From NCBI GenBank assembly GCA_003255025.1, contig QANY01005064.1, positions 124,001 through 188,000 of the forward strand: DNA of 64,000 nt, in the 5' to 3' direction. Positions 22,961-35,561 of the stretch are shown here, one piece after another. The stretch is from Datisca glomerata. Its lineage: Eukaryota; Streptophyta; Magnoliopsida; Cucurbitales; Datiscaceae. A model generated the notes under the pieces. It saw only the letters and a list, made by a program, of their open reading frames with translations. It was not told where the DNA came from and made no database searches. The translations under genes and the position numbers were made by a program. Each line of letters starts with the position of its first letter. The first letter of the stretch is position 1.

Positions 22961-23742
22961 ATGTCGTTATCCCCTCTCTCAACTATTCTTAATGCGAACA
23001 AATTCAACGATGAAAATAATGTGGATGGGAAATGAAATCTTGATATCGTGTTAGCAGTAGAAAAGCATAAATTCATTCTCACTATCCTTTGTCCTCTTGA
23101 GCCTATTGTTGAATCGACTCAAGAGAAAAATGATGCTTATGCTTCTTGGCTGCATTTTGATGACATCACCAAATGTTACATCTCGGAATCTATGAGAAAT
23201 GTGTTTGAGACCGCCGCTAATATGATAATAAACATCAACAATTCAGGGATCAGGGTCGTCAAGCCAGACAGACTGTTGTGCGTAACTGCAGGATGGAACC
23301 TAGAACTCTTGTCAGAAAACATATGATGTTGATCATAAGTTATCTGAAGGAGATGGAGATCATGGGTGCTCAGGTCGATGGCGAGACTCAAATGGATATG
23401 ATCCTAGAGACTTTGTCTAGTACCTTTGAGACCTTCAAGTTTAATTATTCGATGAATAAGTTGAACTACTCACTTCCTGAGCTTATGAAGGAGTTGCAAC
23501 CTGCTGAGACCCTGTTTCTGAAGGGCAAGAGGAAATTTGAAGAGGATAACTTTACTGAAAGTAGACATTCCACCTTTTGCTCTAAGAAGAAACAGAGAAG
23601 GGGTCGAAGGAAAGCGAAGAAGCAGAAGCTGAGAGCTGTCAAAGGCAAGAGTATCGCGAGTGTAGACAAGTCAAAAGATAAGTGTCATCACTGTGTGTTG
23701 GTCATTGGAAACGCAACTGCTAAGAGTATCTCAAAGGGTTGA
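22961..23742 (+). pseudogene. Ty1/copia gag (degenerate)
   Basis: Capsid-like protein of the copia element. From ATG 22961 the frame reads SLSPLSTILNANKFND, then an in-frame TGA at 23033, then NLDIVLAVEKHKF and YASWLHFDDI (to about 23190). A frameshift leads into the frame from 23278, with MEIMGAQVDGETQMDMILETL, LPELMKELQPAETLF and a Lys/Arg-rich stretch. The zinc knuckle starts KDKCHHC but is then shifted by one base, so its GHWKRNC half lies in another frame (23697-23720). These features match the copia gag layout of capsid helices then basic region and knuckle. Confidence 0.8.
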
Positions 23743-25414
23743 GATTTAAAGGTATAGTAATGGTTACTAAGGCCTGTTATATAGCTGACTCTACTTTTTT
23801 TTTAATTGTAGACTTTGCAGCTACTAACCACATTTGTTGCTCCCTGTAGAGGTTCAGGGAAATCAAAAGGCATGACGAGGATGAGTTCAGCTTCTGATGG
23901 GGGAATGAAGCACTAATATTTGCCAAATTAGTGGGAACTTTTAAATGATGTTTTGAGAAACATTTTATTATTTTACGTGATGCTTATTGTGTCCCGAGTT
24001 TTGAGTAGAATCTAATTTCTATTGGTGCTTAATTGAGCAATGATTTGACCTAAAATTCATTGTAAAGATATTTGTATTATTAGAAATGAATTCTTAATTA
24101 CTACCGCACGAATGATTAATAAATTATATCACGTAAAACATGTAGTACCCATGATTTGTCAAACTCAAGTGAATATCGATTCACATAGGGACAGTAAAAG
24201 ATTAAAGTATGACTCAATCGATCTAACATATCTGTGACACTTACGTCTTGGACATATTAGCCTAGACAAGATTAAAAGACTTGTGAAGGATGATCCTTTG
24301 AAATCTTTAAATGTGGGTTCACTACCCACATATGAATCATGTATGGAAGGCAAAATGACCAAGAGACATTTTTCATCAAAATGTGAAAGAACCACTCAAT
24401 GTCTTGAACTCATACATAGTGATGTATGTGTGCCATTGAATATCCAAGTAAGAGGAGGTTATGAATACTTCATAACCTTCACTGATGACTATTTATGTTT
24501 TGGTCATGTTTATCTAATGTATCAAAAGTGTGAAACCTTTGAGAATATAAGGCTTTGGTTGAAAAGTAATTAGAAAAATAAATCAAAACACTATGAACTA
24601 ATCGTGGTGGAGAGTACTTTCAAGGAGAGTTTGAGGACTTTTTAAAGGAAGAAGTTATTCTTTCTCAGCTTAAAGCACCTGGTACGTCATAGTAAAATTG
24701 TGTGTCAGAAAAAAGAAATCGAACTCTGATAGATATTGTTAGATCCATGATGAGTTACTCATCCTCATAGCTTCGTTCTAGGGATATACCTTACTAACAA
24801 CAGCATATATTCTAAACCAAGTTCCGTCAAATACGGTGCCTGGTGCACCATATGAAAGATGGTATGGGCGAAAGTCTTTTGTTCACCATTTTAGAATATG
24901 GGGTTGCCCAGCACATATTCTAAGACCGAAGACAGGAAAGTTGGCCAGTTTTTCAGAATTTTACATGTTTATAGGATATCCAATAGGAACGAAGAGGTAT
25001 ATCTTCGATAGTACAACAGACAAGAAAACATTCATTAACACGAATACTCATTTTCTTGAAGAAGATTATATTAAAAGTGTACAGCCGAGAAGCACAGTTG
25101 TACTAGAGGAATTATTGAGTGGGAGAACAGCGACTCCCCAATCAGAAATTGTTTCTGATTCGATAATGGAAGAACCACGGCAAGAGCCAGAGACTATGGA
25201 GCCTCGACGAAGTGGGAGAGTTGTAAGACAACCTGAAAGGTATATGTCCTATGGAAAAGCTTTGATAGCTGTCTCAGACAAGGAACTATATAAGTCAATC
25301 TCTTACTCAGAGGCCATGGTCGAACCTGAAGCAAACTTATGGCAGGAAGCCATGAATGTTGAGATACATTTGATGTACTCAAACGAAAACTTGTACATCC
25401 TCCTAAAGGGATAA
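23743..25414 (+). pseudogene. Ty1/copia protease and integrase (degenerate)
   Basis: Protease remnant near 23800-23850 reads VDFAATNHIC where the family has DSGATNH, so the catalytic Ser-Gly is lost. Integrase follows: zinc-binding region near 24238-24350 (LGHISLDKIKRLV, YESCMEGK), then catalytic-core start IHSDVCVPL and GYEYFITFTDDY (24400-24500, the two Asp positions). It is cut by stops at 24573, about 24650 and 24690-24770. The C-terminal part, 24836-25414, reads YERWYGRKSFVHHFRIWGC-type sequence (PYERWYG, LRIWGCPAH-like), IGYPIGTKRY and RRSGRVVRQPERY, the normal copia integrase end and linker to RT. The element cannot encode an active integrase. Confidence 0.8.
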
Positions 25415-26844
25415 AACCTGTAGGATGCAAATGGATCTATAAGAAGAAAAGAGGTCCGGATGGGAATGTAGAACATTCAAAGCTAGGCTAGTAGCCAAAG
25501 AAGGTATAGACTACAAAGATACCTTCTCACCGGTAGCCATGCTTAAATCCATCCGAATCCTTGTGTCCATTGTTGATGCCTTTGATTATGAAATCTAACA
25601 AATGGACGTCAACACTGCATTTCTGAATGGCAATCTTGAAGAGCGCATTTATATGACTCAACCAGACGGGTTCATGGAGAAAGGCTAAGAGGGAAAAGTT
25701 TGTGAATTGTAAAAGTTCATTTATGGACTTAAGAAAGTGTCATGGTCGTGGAATATTAGATTGGACGAAACTTTAAGAACTATGGTTTTCAACAGTTGGT
25801 GGACGAACCGTGTATGTATAAGTTGATACATGAAGGGAATGTGGTTTTTTTAGTCTTGTACGTAGATGATATTCTACTCATTGAGAATGATGTAGGAAAT
25901 TTGACGTGAAGGATCTTGGAGAAGCTGTGTTTGTCTTAGGTATTCAGATCTCTCGAGATCGGAAGAACATACAATCGACATTTTCTTAAGCATCTTATAT
26001 TGATAAGGTGTTGGATCGCTTCAGTATGCAAAACTCCAAGGAGAGATTTCTTCCCTTTAGACATAGAGTCAACTTCTCCAAGGAGAAGTCTCCCCAAAAT
26101 CCTCAAGAAGAGCAAGACATGAAAATGATATCTTATGCCTCAGCCATAGGAAGCCTTATGTACGTGATGCTTTGCACTAGATATGATATTTGCTATGTCA
26201 TGGGCGTAGTAAGTCGTTTCCAATATAATCCTGGAATCGAGCATTGGATTGTCGTCAAGCATACCCTTAAGTATCTTAGGAGAATAAGAAATTACATGCT
26301 TGTGTATTCAGGTAGTGACTTGAATATGACGGGGTATACAGATTCCAATTTTCAAGCTGATAATGACTCTAGGAGGTCCACTTTAGGATTGATGTTCATT
26401 CTGAATGGTGGAGCAGTTATATAAAAAAGTATCAAGAAATCTTACATTACTGATTCTACCATGGAAACTGAATATGTGGCAGCTTGTAAATTGCAGAGGA
26501 GGTTGTATGGCTTAAGAAGTTCTTGAAGAACTCTAGAAGTTGTTTCAGACGGTGACAAGCCCATGACACTTTATTATGATAACAGTGGGGCTGTAGCAAA
26601 TTTTAAGGAACCTAGAATCCATAAGAGATCCAAACACATAGAAAGCAAGTATCACCTGATTAGAGAGATTGTTCAGCGTGGAGACGTTGTGGTTACACAT
26701 ATTTCGATGATCAACAACCTCGCTGATCCATTCACGAAGACTTTAACCAGTAAAATTTTTTATGGTCATGTGAAGCGCATGGGGATAAGAGATTGTACAC
26801 GCCTACTTAAGTTCAAGTGGGAGATTGTTAGAATATGTCCATAA
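25415..26844 (+). pseudogene. Ty1/copia reverse transcriptase and RNase H (degenerate)
   Basis: RT motifs in several frames: KPVGCKWIYKKKRGPDG, KARLVAKEG, DYKDTFSPVAMLKSIR and QMDVNTAFLNGNLEERIYM, then the catalytic LYVDDILL near 25857-25880, which keeps both aspartates. The connection and RNase H region (26008-26424) has YASAIGSLMYVMLCTR, VSRFQYNPG and GYTDSNFQAD. 26563-26844 has YYDNSGAVANFKEP, HKRSKHIESKYHLIRE and LADPFTKTL, ending beside the 3' LTR at 26826. Frameshifts near 25470, 25740 and 25890 and stops at 25598, 25686 and 26422 disable it. Confidence 0.85.
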
Positions 26845-28770
26845 AGTAGCGTGTAATAACTATTTATTTGTATTTAGTTATTTTTCACACATTTGTATTA
26901 CTGAATTTTTTATGAATAAATTAAAAGTTTTATTTTAAATTAAAATGTGTTTATAAATTATTCAAGTCCTGGAACTATTTTTAATGAAAGAAGAGTGAAG
27001 ACATAAGTATTTCCAAACGAACTCTTCTGAAATAGTTCAGAATGATTTTCGCAGTCTTAGGATCGACTGGATAATCGAATCCGAATACGATTGTTACGTT
27101 GAACCGTTGACTGTCAGTCTTGGGGCGTAAGAGTGGAACTCAAATGGTTAGCCTAGACATGTTATGAACATGTTAAGTAGACCGTTAAAAAATTAGTTTA
27201 CAGCCCAAAACCGTTTACCTAGCTCTAAATCTAATTGTTACACCTTAAGGGTATTTTTTTAATTTTTTTAATCCTGAGGTGAATACGTAACTTGTCTTTG
27301 TTAGTTGCAATACTTGATATGTCAAATAAGTGAGTTTGGATTGACGGGCAATACCTCGGCTATTAGGATTATAATTTAATTAAGTAGGAGTTGCGCGATT
27401 CACAAATATGAAAATTTGTGGTTGGATTGCGAAAACAACAATATCATTTTATACTCTATTGATGGGTGTGTGAATAAATTAACTTGACCAAGTATTCGAT
27501 GAAATGAGTCATTGAAATAAGACTTCTGAATTGTACGAGACAATTCACTATAATGTCTTTCTTATTCACGGTCAATAAAGCAGTTAAGAAAATAATAACA
27601 ATAGGAGTAAAATGATAATTTTAAATTTCGTTCTTATTATTAATATTCACGATGTGTATTATGTTAAAATATTCTGTGACCATGAAAATAAATAGAGTTT
27701 ATTTACACCAACAGAAAATGTAGCGCGTATGAATCCAGAGTTGATTCAGCATTGAACCTAGAGTGGAGTCGTATGATGTCAGGATTAAATGGCTCGAGAA
27801 TTTATGGAGATAAATCCACCGAGTATTTGAATCCTAATTTTTGTTCATGTGGGTCCATTCGATCTCTGATATAACCTAGAGAACATGAATACAAAAAGGA
27901 ACTAAACGGACCAAAATGTGTTTTGGTGACAAGTCATATTTTCTACACCTATATGTGATAGGTGATGCCACTTAAATTAGTTAAGTGTAATTGTTATATT
28001 GAATTAATTATTTATTATTTTATAATTATTAGATAATTAGTTAAATAAATTAAATAAATAAATTAATTGATAATGATCAATTATATTTATCAATTGGATT
28101 GGTGAATTTCGATACAACTAAAACTCTAGGGAATCATGTAATTTTCGACAATAATAGATATTTAAGAGAATTTTCAGAATTTTTTTAATATATGAGTATA
28201 TTTGTAAATACCAAAAAATTACCCTTTGATAAATATCTAATAGCAATTTGACTACAAGGAGATAACGAGGATAAGATACAGTTGTTGTTATCAACACACA
28301 AAATTTCTCCTCCCACTACTGTTGCCGTCGTAATTAATCTGAAGAAGAAAAGATTTAATTTTTCTTCTTCAATCGTTTTGAGAGCCCACACTCAAATTTC
28401 TATGTAAAATTCTTCTGAGATATATTTCTGAAATTAACGGGTGGTTGTTGGTGGACAATTCAAAAATCGTTCGTGGAAGATCAAGTTCATGATTTTGATC
28501 GTAAAACTTGAAGAACACGAAGAACGCTCGTGGGAGTTCTACCAGTTCAGAAATTTTCTGATACAGAGTAGATGTGAAAATCGTTTTCCCTTAATCTATC
28601 GTATATGAACGATCAAACTAAAATTTGTTTTAAATTATTTAATATGACTAAATAAGTTAAATATTTTTTTTGATATTCCGCCCACAAATCATTCGTGATT
28701 CAAATCTAATTTTTTTAATTATAAAATCGATCGATCCATCATTTCACTTTTGACTCTTTACAATATTAGA
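26826..28770 (+). repeat. 3' LTR of the copia element
   Basis: It begins TGTTAGAATATGTCC, overlapping the end of pol by a few codons, and parallels the 5' LTR up to about 27890. The continuation to roughly 28770 (AT-rich, then TCGTTCGTGGAAGATCAAG and AATATGACTAAATAAG) has the look of the R/U5 part of the same LTR, but has no partner in the shortened 5' LTR, so the right edge is a guess. No target duplication of CTATT (21068-21072) was found. Confidence 0.65.
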
Positions 28771-31755
28771 AACAGCCACAACGTTCTAAGTTCTTAAACC
28801 TCAGTATTGATACCGGTTCGGTACCATAGATGTTTCTTACGACAAGAATGTTTATATGATTAATCATGACATTATTCAGCCCAAGAAAACTTTGTAGAAA
28901 ATGACAAAATAAATAAATTTTAATATCAGATGAAAGTTCCACGCCGAGGAATTAAATTAGAAATTTAGAACCATACATGAATTTCAGATGATATTTAGAA
29001 ATTAGCAACAGTTTTATTTTTTCTAACTTACCATAAAGCAAAATTTGTCTCTTAATCGAGAAATTATTAAGAATTGCGATCACAATATCTTTCTTTTAAT
29101 TTTATACATCAAACCATTTGTAATTTGATGTGATGAAATTTATTTTTATGATAAAGTGATATATGTCTCAATTATTAAGAGGGCAACCACAGTTTACCCT
29201 CTTAATAACCTCTCATATTAATTGACTCTCTACCATTACGGTAAAACTTGAACTCCAGACGATCTCGCCTTTATTTAAACAAAACTAGTTTTTTTTCTTT
29301 TTGTAGTCTAAGTACTACCCTATCAAAAAGAGAGAAAAAATAATTAAAATAGTTAAAGCCAATAATCCAATTGAACACGTGAAAAAATACTATTTATATA
29401 AAAGAGAGATGAATAAGTTCAAGTTCAATAATATATGAGTGCTAATTTATCAAATTTCTCAAGGAAAATGTTTTCCAAATTGTTGCTTTGGACCGACATT
29501 CCTCAGTTGCACAAGAAAATAATTAAATAAAAGCAAAAATTATTCTGTTCCAATTGTTTAAGATTATATTCCCATGACAAATATTCCCTCAAACCGCATT
29601 TTAATGTAGGAAACAAACAAATAAGAAGAAACAAATTAGTCTAAAATCTGGAGCAGAGACACACTAGTGAGTTTTTGGGACTTCAATTTTCTCTCGCATC
29701 ATCAATCATATATGAAGAAAGAAAATGAGACAATTTTTTTTTATCATATATGAGACCAGTATGTTTTTGTTTCTAATCTTCTGTCAATCTGTTACATTTC
29801 AGTTGTAGTGATTTTCTTCTCTGTTATTAATTCCCTGGCGCGTTTACATGTATTTGAAATCGGATGAATTTTCGAATCAATTTTCTTAAAAATCAAATAA
29901 AGAATTAAATGATCAAGAATCAAAATCTGAAATCTAATTAATATGTTTATTAATTATCAGAATTAGATTATTTGAAGGAAGAATCATTTTATATTTACTA
30001 ATAGAGGAATCAGAGTCAAACTATATGACGTTATTAAAATATCATTTCAAGTGAAATGAGTATTATTCATCTCTATACTAAATGAATTAATAATTTAGAA
30101 TCTCTATACCAACTATTTGTTAGGAATATCAAACCAAACAGGTAATAGAATTAACATTACTCAGAGTTGTGAGACCCACTTAAAATCGAATTCAAAAATT
30201 ATAATAAACAATCAAAATGAACATTTAGAATCCCATACCATTTGAATCTTTTTTCACTGGAATCAAGTAAACATATCATTAATATAAAAAATTCTCAAAA
30301 TTAGAGTCTACAACATCAAATCACCAATAGCTTGATGCAAATTAGGCCCACTATTATCATAAATGTCGGATTGATGTGTTTAATTGTATCAAATTCCCCA
30401 TAGTTTAATACACAATTACAAATAACCACATTGTGCATGTCTGAGAATTTCTCTTTAGTATGTTTTTTCAATACCTTTCTCTTTCAATATGTTTCATTGA
30501 CACTAATTTTTTAGAAGATATTTTTGAAGAAGAGGATGGGCAAATTCAGACCAGTACTGCCAAGATCTTTGTCGGATGCTTCATGTCTTATAATAGCACA
30601 CCCACCTTTTCCCGTTCTTTTTCTTCTATTATTTTAATTTGTTTCTTTTTGGCTCTCTTCCTTATGTCCTGTATTATAAAACTAAGAAAAAACAAACACC
30701 TCTCTCTTGTCCATACTCTGTTTCCTTTTTATTCTTCTCTCTCACAGATGCAAGATCCACATTTTAATAAAGCAATTCTTAATTAGATCTGTACAAATTA
30801 TTAAAAGATTTACATACAAGGTTTGCCTATTTGGGTACAAAACTACACATTCTAAAGGATTAAGATTTGAGGTGACTCAAATTTTTTATAATGTGTGAAT
30901 TTAATTATCTGTATAACCATATCAATTCATCTTATAAAAATATCAATCGAAACATATTTTATTTATGTAAATAAGCTTAATTAATGTGGATTTTCATTTA
31001 ACTTAGCTGGTACAAGCATCAAATCAATATTTCAAGTGAATAAAAGTACAAATTTTTTTATTTTTGTTTTCTTTTAAATTTGGTCTAACCGACCAACATG
31101 ATGACCGTTGCGAACTTGGGCCATGTTTCAGTTGGAGACAAAAATTCAGAAAGAATGAAACCGACATATTTCCTTAATATCTGAAGCTTTTGTACTCGAA
31201 TTCTAATTAACAAATAATAATGTAATAAAAACAGTTGTGAAACTCGACATGTCGTTTAGTTGTACTCGAATATTAACCCCATCAAAGAGTGTGATTTTTT
31301 GTTTTCATATTGTCCATACTTCATCATCGGATCCTCCTTTGTGATCCCAAGACGGCTTATTATAGTTTAGTTACTATTCTAACTTTTCTGTCAAAACCTC
31401 CTAAAAGTTTTACTTAAAAATCTTTTTTATTTCCATTGATAAGGTTTAGATTTTGAAAGAAAAAGTGAGGAAGAAAATGGATAAAAGTTATTAATATAGT
31501 AAGTTAGTACCGAAAATGCAAGCCTTTACAATTTTCTTTCTCTTCGCTTATAATTTTGCAGATCCAATATATAACCTTAATATTAATGATATAGAATATC
31601 TCAGTTAGCCACATCATATACTCAAGTTAAGTTATGATAGTATAGCAGTATGAGGTGAATATGCCTAATGCATAATACCATGAAAGGGAATATAAACAAT
31701 GATCTAAATGATATGAGATGAATCATTTACATGTAATTTCGAAATGCACTCTCCC
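28771..31755. other. Intergenic, no gene seen
   Basis: About 3 kb of AT-rich DNA. Open frames (for example 30460-30786) are hydrophobic, low complexity and without recognisable motifs. No element termini or tandem repeats stood out. Confidence 0.55.
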
Positions 31756-31899
31756 CACTACAAGCAATACAAGTTTATAAGCAGCAGAAAGTTACCGGTG
31801 ATTACCCTAACCGCCATGAAAAATAACACAAAAGCTGGCCTCTATGGGAAAACCGATATGATTGAATAACTTTTCTCGGCGTTTTCTATGAACCACCGC
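31756..31899 (+). mobile_element. CACTA-like terminus flanking the Tat element
   Basis: It begins CACTACAAGCAATAC, close to the CACTACAAGAAAAT-type terminus. Short repeated motifs with ACCG follow (TACCGGTGATTACC, AACCGCCATGAAAAATAAC). Similar motifs continue on the far side of the gypsy element (51927-52030: ACCGTGATTA, GCGCCGTGAAAAATAAC, CACCAGTAATG). This suggests the Tat element inserted into the subterminal region of a CACTA-like transposon. Confidence 0.5.
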
Positions 31900-32590
31900 T
31901 GTTATACCCACTTTTTCGGGCATCTATTAAAAGATCGTTAAAGACATGTTAACGCGGCTAAGTCTTAAATAACGGCTTACGTGTCAATGGAGGCAATCAA
32001 CCCCAGAACCAGGCAGCAGGGACGTGAGCCCACCTCGAGGGCACCTTGGGGACACCTAGGGGAGAGCCGAGGCCTAGACCTCGGGGACACATGAGGCCCA
32101 GACCTCGGGGACACATGAGGCCCAGACCTCGGGGACACATGAGGCCTAGACCTCGGGGACCTCAAGGACACCTGAGGCCTAGGTTTCGAGGAATACTACC
32201 CGTTCGTGGGTTGACACTTCGGGTGAGTTTACCCTCCCCGAGAGTAAGCGTCTAAGGACCCTTGAAGGTCGCAGAAGGCGTTTAAGTAATTCAGCTTGTG
32301 TTTTGACTAAGTGCCAATAGAGAGAGTTTCCCCACTTAGAGGAAGACCTAAGGGAGGGAAATCTCCTGCCTCAGTTCAAACGGCCCTCCTAGGCCAAGGT
32401 AGAAGTTTGCAGGATGTCATTGTATACATTTAATGCACCTAGGCCAATCAGGGAAGAGGGAATGAGAAAAAGAATGAAACCCACTACCCAAGTAATCAGC
32501 TGACCTGCGCCTAGCAATGTGTCATCATAAGCATTTAATATGGATAGGAGATCTAATAGGACAATGAGATCTAGCCGAGGGACCGCCCCT
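31900..32590 (+). repeat. 5' LTR of the Tat element (3' part missing)
   Basis: It matches the 3' LTR (50993-51926) with GGCATCTA(T/C)TAAAAG, CATGTCAATGGAGGCAATCAACCCC, GACGTGAGCCCACCTCGA-like and GGTTGACACTTC in order. Homology stops at about 32590, where gag-like sequence begins, so about 300 bp of LTR plus the primer site appear deleted. Confidence 0.75.
32077..32172. repeat. 24-bp minisatellite in the 5' LTR
   Basis: Four copies of a 24-bp unit (GACCTCGGGGACACATGAGG plus CC(C/T)A) start at 32077, 32101, 32125 and 32149. The 3' LTR has only one to two diverged copies at the same place (51138-51190). Because 24 is a multiple of three and the unit is GC-rich, it produces open frames on both strands that are not genes. 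Confidence 0.95.
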
Positions 32591-33930
32591 TATGGACATT
32601 CGAGGGAGGCCCTGGTTCCTGAGGAAATGCCACCCCATGCCCCCCAACAAACTCAAAGGGTCAATGTTCGAAGAAACCACCGAACCCAATGAGAGAAAAT
32701 TACCGAATTGCAAAGGCAAGTCCAAGCCCTCACTTTTGCCCTTAACCATCAGCATCGAGCCTCTCATGTTGGGAACCATGACCTAGACCGTTGAGGAAAG
32801 TACCAGGCGACCGCAAGCTATGCATCTTAAAAACCTCGAGGATCTACGCACGATGCTCAATGAAAAAAGGAGGGCGTAAACCAAGGTTGAGGATATGACG
32901 GACAATGATCCGAGGTTAGGTGCGGAAATCAAACAGCTCCGAGAGCAGATATGTGATATGAGGCGTGTGGGAGCTATGGAGGTCCCCTACTCGGCTGAGG
33001 CCTAGCTTCAACATGTAGAACCACCATTCACAGAAGATCATGCGTGCTGAAATGCCCCTACGGTTTAAAATGTTATCCATCCTACGATGACACTAGGGAC
33101 CCTACTGAACACTTGGAGACTTTGAGGACTTGGATGGAGCTTCAGGGTACCCAATGGTTATCATGTGTAAAGCATTCTTACTTACCCTAACATCCTCAGC
33201 CTGCTCTTGGTATCGGTAGCTAAAACCAGGCTCTATTTCATCATTCGGTGAACTCAGTAAGATGTTCATCCACCAATTTTTAGGAGGAAGAGACCAAAGG
33301 AAGCATGCCACCCATCCCTCACTGTCAGGAAATAGAGGGCGAGAACCTACGAGACTATGTCATCTGGTTTAATGCGAAGGCCCTGAAAGTGGAGGGGTAC
33401 AACGTTGACATAACCTTGACGGCAATGATGGTCGGGCTAAGTCACAAGAGATTATTATGGTCTTTGGCGAAGAAGACACCCACGAGTTTCGTCGAGCTCC
33501 TTATCTGTGTCTAGAAGTATATGAGCGCGGCTGAGCTCCTAAGCTCGTGAGAAGCGGAATGAACCAAGGATAAGCCAAGGGAAGAGAAGAAAGAACCCGA
33601 CTAGTGTGGAAGGAAGAAGAGGCCTCGTGAGGAGGTAGGGTCACTTGACTAGGCAAGCCAAAATCACTACGCATCGACTGATTTGTTAAAATGACGCTAC
33701 TAACAGCCCCCTCGAGAGAAGATATTCATGAAAATTAGAGATAAAGGATTGCTGAGGTGGCTAGAGAAATTGGAAGGAAATTCAGAGCACCGAAACAAGA
33801 ATAGATATTGCTTGTTTCACAAAGACCATGGGCATCACACAATTGAATGTCCTGACCTCAAACAGGAACTTGAGTGCCTAGTCCAAAGAGGGTACCTTAA
33901 GGAGTATGTTGGCGCCAGACGATGAGAGTA
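32591..33930 (+). pseudogene. Tat-lineage gag (degenerate)
   Basis: Capsid/nucleocapsid precursor. Pieces in different frames: a Gln/Leu-rich N-terminal block near 32700 (LQRQVQALTFALN); a capsid block near 33085-33290 (HLETLRTWMELQG-type and LTLTSSACSWYR, SFGELSKMF, FLGGRDQRK); 33305-33514 with ENLRDYVIWFNAKAL, MMVGLSHKRLLWSL and PTSFVELL; and the zinc-knuckle block 33728-33925 with CLFHKDHGHHTIEC and KQELECLVQRGYLKE. This CxFH-x5-H-x4-C arrangement is typical of Tat gag. Stops and shifts between blocks (for example 33512 and 33601) disable it. Confidence 0.8.
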
Positions 33931-34199
33931 CAGTCCACCACTACCACAAAGGACGGACAAGGAAACATGACCCACAAAAATAACCATTAGGGAAGTAAGA
34001 ACCATATGGGGAGGACTGTACAAGGTTAACTCGAACCAGAGTTTGAGGAACCTAGCCAGACAAGCAATGAAGGAACCTGACACCTATTATAATGCAACTC
34101 CCATAACCTTTCACTATCTCCATCGAGAGTCGCAAGCCACCAACACCGGTTACTTCATACCTGCGCAATAAGAGGTGATTTTTACCGATCGAGACTTAG

Positions 34200-34485
34200 T
34201 GGGTGTCCACCACCCCATAATGTTCGAGTCTATCATTTTCTTATCGATGGAGGTAGTTCTGTTGACATACTAGGGATGGAAGCCCTGATTTAAATGGGGC
34301 TTGATCCAAATGACTTTATTCCTGAGGCCACTAGCCTAGTAGGGTTTGGAGGAGAAATCATATTCCCTCATGGGGGTATAGAACTCCCTGTCACCATGGG
34401 AGAATACCCACAGAAGGTCACACTAATGACTAAATTCCTAGTTGTCCACGACACCCAGGCGTACAACGGGATCATGGGGTGACGT
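34200..34485 (+). pseudogene. Tat-lineage aspartic protease (degenerate)
   Basis: The reading HFLIDGGSSVDIL places the catalytic Asp in D-G-G-S, where the lineage usually has DNGSS. It is followed by MGLDPNDFIPEATSLVGFGGE, GGIELPVTMGE and KFLVVHDTQAYNGIMG, the normal protease end (ILGR in intact copies; here a stop at 34480-34482). A stop also precedes the MGL block near 34291. Confidence 0.8.
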
Positions 34486-34859
34486 CTTATACATATGGCT
34501 AGGGCAGCCCCCTCATCCTACCACCAAGTCATGAATTTCCCTGTCAGAGGTCCTCCGGAGAATGTTACACCACATCACTACGCCAGAGAGAAGTTCCTAT
34601 TTTAATGCTCCAATAGTGGTCCTCTAGAGAATGTTACTCCGCATCAATACACCAGGGAGAAGCACTTATTTTAATGCTCCGAGGTCCTAAGGCCATGAAT
34701 GAAGATGATGCACCCTACAAGACACCCCATCGCAAGCAACACTAAATGACCATGAAGAAGGCAGAGCCTGTGTGGAACCAACATAAGAAGTTAAGGAAGT
34801 TGTGCTGGCTACATGCGACCTAACTAAAGTGACTAAGATGGAGTAACCTCACCAAGCAA

Positions 34860-35556
34860 TTACAAGCTGAGCTAATTATATTCCTCCACTTTAACATGGA
34901 TATCTTCGCCTGGACACATGATGACATGCAGGGGATAGACCCAAAGGTCATAGTACACAGGTTGAGAGTGAACCCCGAGGCTAAACCAGTCTGGTAAAAG
35001 AGACGTCAGTTTGACAAGGCGAGGATCGAGGCCATGAACGAAGAAGTGGACAAGCTTTTGGAGGTCCAACTCATCAGAGAGTTATATTATCCCTAGTGGC
35101 TACCAAATTCAATGATGGTGAAGAAAACTAACGGGAAGTAAGAATGTGTGTTGACTTCACCGACCTCAACAAGGCTTGCCAGAGAATAACTTTCCACTTC
35201 CAAGCATAGACTAGCTGATGGATGCCATATCGGGGGTATAAGCAAACCCAGATAAGATCCAAGCCCTTACGTCGATGCAACCACCACAAAATGTGATGGA
35301 TATCCAACTTATGAGGTTGGCTGTGGCCTTGAGGGTGAGAAACCTTATAATGTACAGTGACTCACAACTTGAAGTGCGACAAGTGAAATGGGACTTCCAA
35401 GCCAACGAGGTACGCATAGAACAATACCTCTCTCAGGTTAAGACCCTCCTCTTAAGACTTGGTAGCCATCAACTAGACCACATCCCTAGGTCCCAAAACA
35501 ACAATCAAGACTCATTGGCAAGACTAGCCTCAACATCCGGGCATGAGTTAGACATG
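34860..35556 (+). pseudogene. Tat-lineage RT remnant fused to archaeal-type RNase H
   Basis: 34895-35090 carries the RT N terminus (DIFAWTHDDMQGIDPKV, VNPEAKPVW, FDKARIEAMNEEVDKLLE). 35130-35220 retains fingers-domain traces (VDFTDLNKAC-like, PLPSIDXLMDAISG). From 35226 the text jumps directly to the thumb/connection (ANPDKIQALTSMQPPQNVMDIQ). It then jumps again (35305) to the second RNase H: YSDSQLEVRQV, QYLSQVKTLLLRL, DHIPRSQNNNQDSLARLAS. The RT palm with YxDD and the first RNase H are therefore deleted. The aRNH is characteristic of Tat elements. The frame is cut at 35561 by the Athila insertion. Confidence 0.85.
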
Positions 35557-35561
35557 ACTAT

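Noticed and set aside
28690..28800. Exact right end and target duplication of the 21073-28770 copia
   Set aside because: No copy of the left flank CTATT and no clear CA terminus could be chosen, so the right boundary is left approximate.
30460..30898. Hydrophobic 108- and 63-codon ORFs
   Set aside because: AT/T-rich low-complexity translation, no family resemblance, no splice context.
31977..32255. Overlapping Arg/Pro/Gly-rich open frames on both strands
   Set aside because: They are translations of the 24-bp GC-rich minisatellite in the Tat LTR, not genes.
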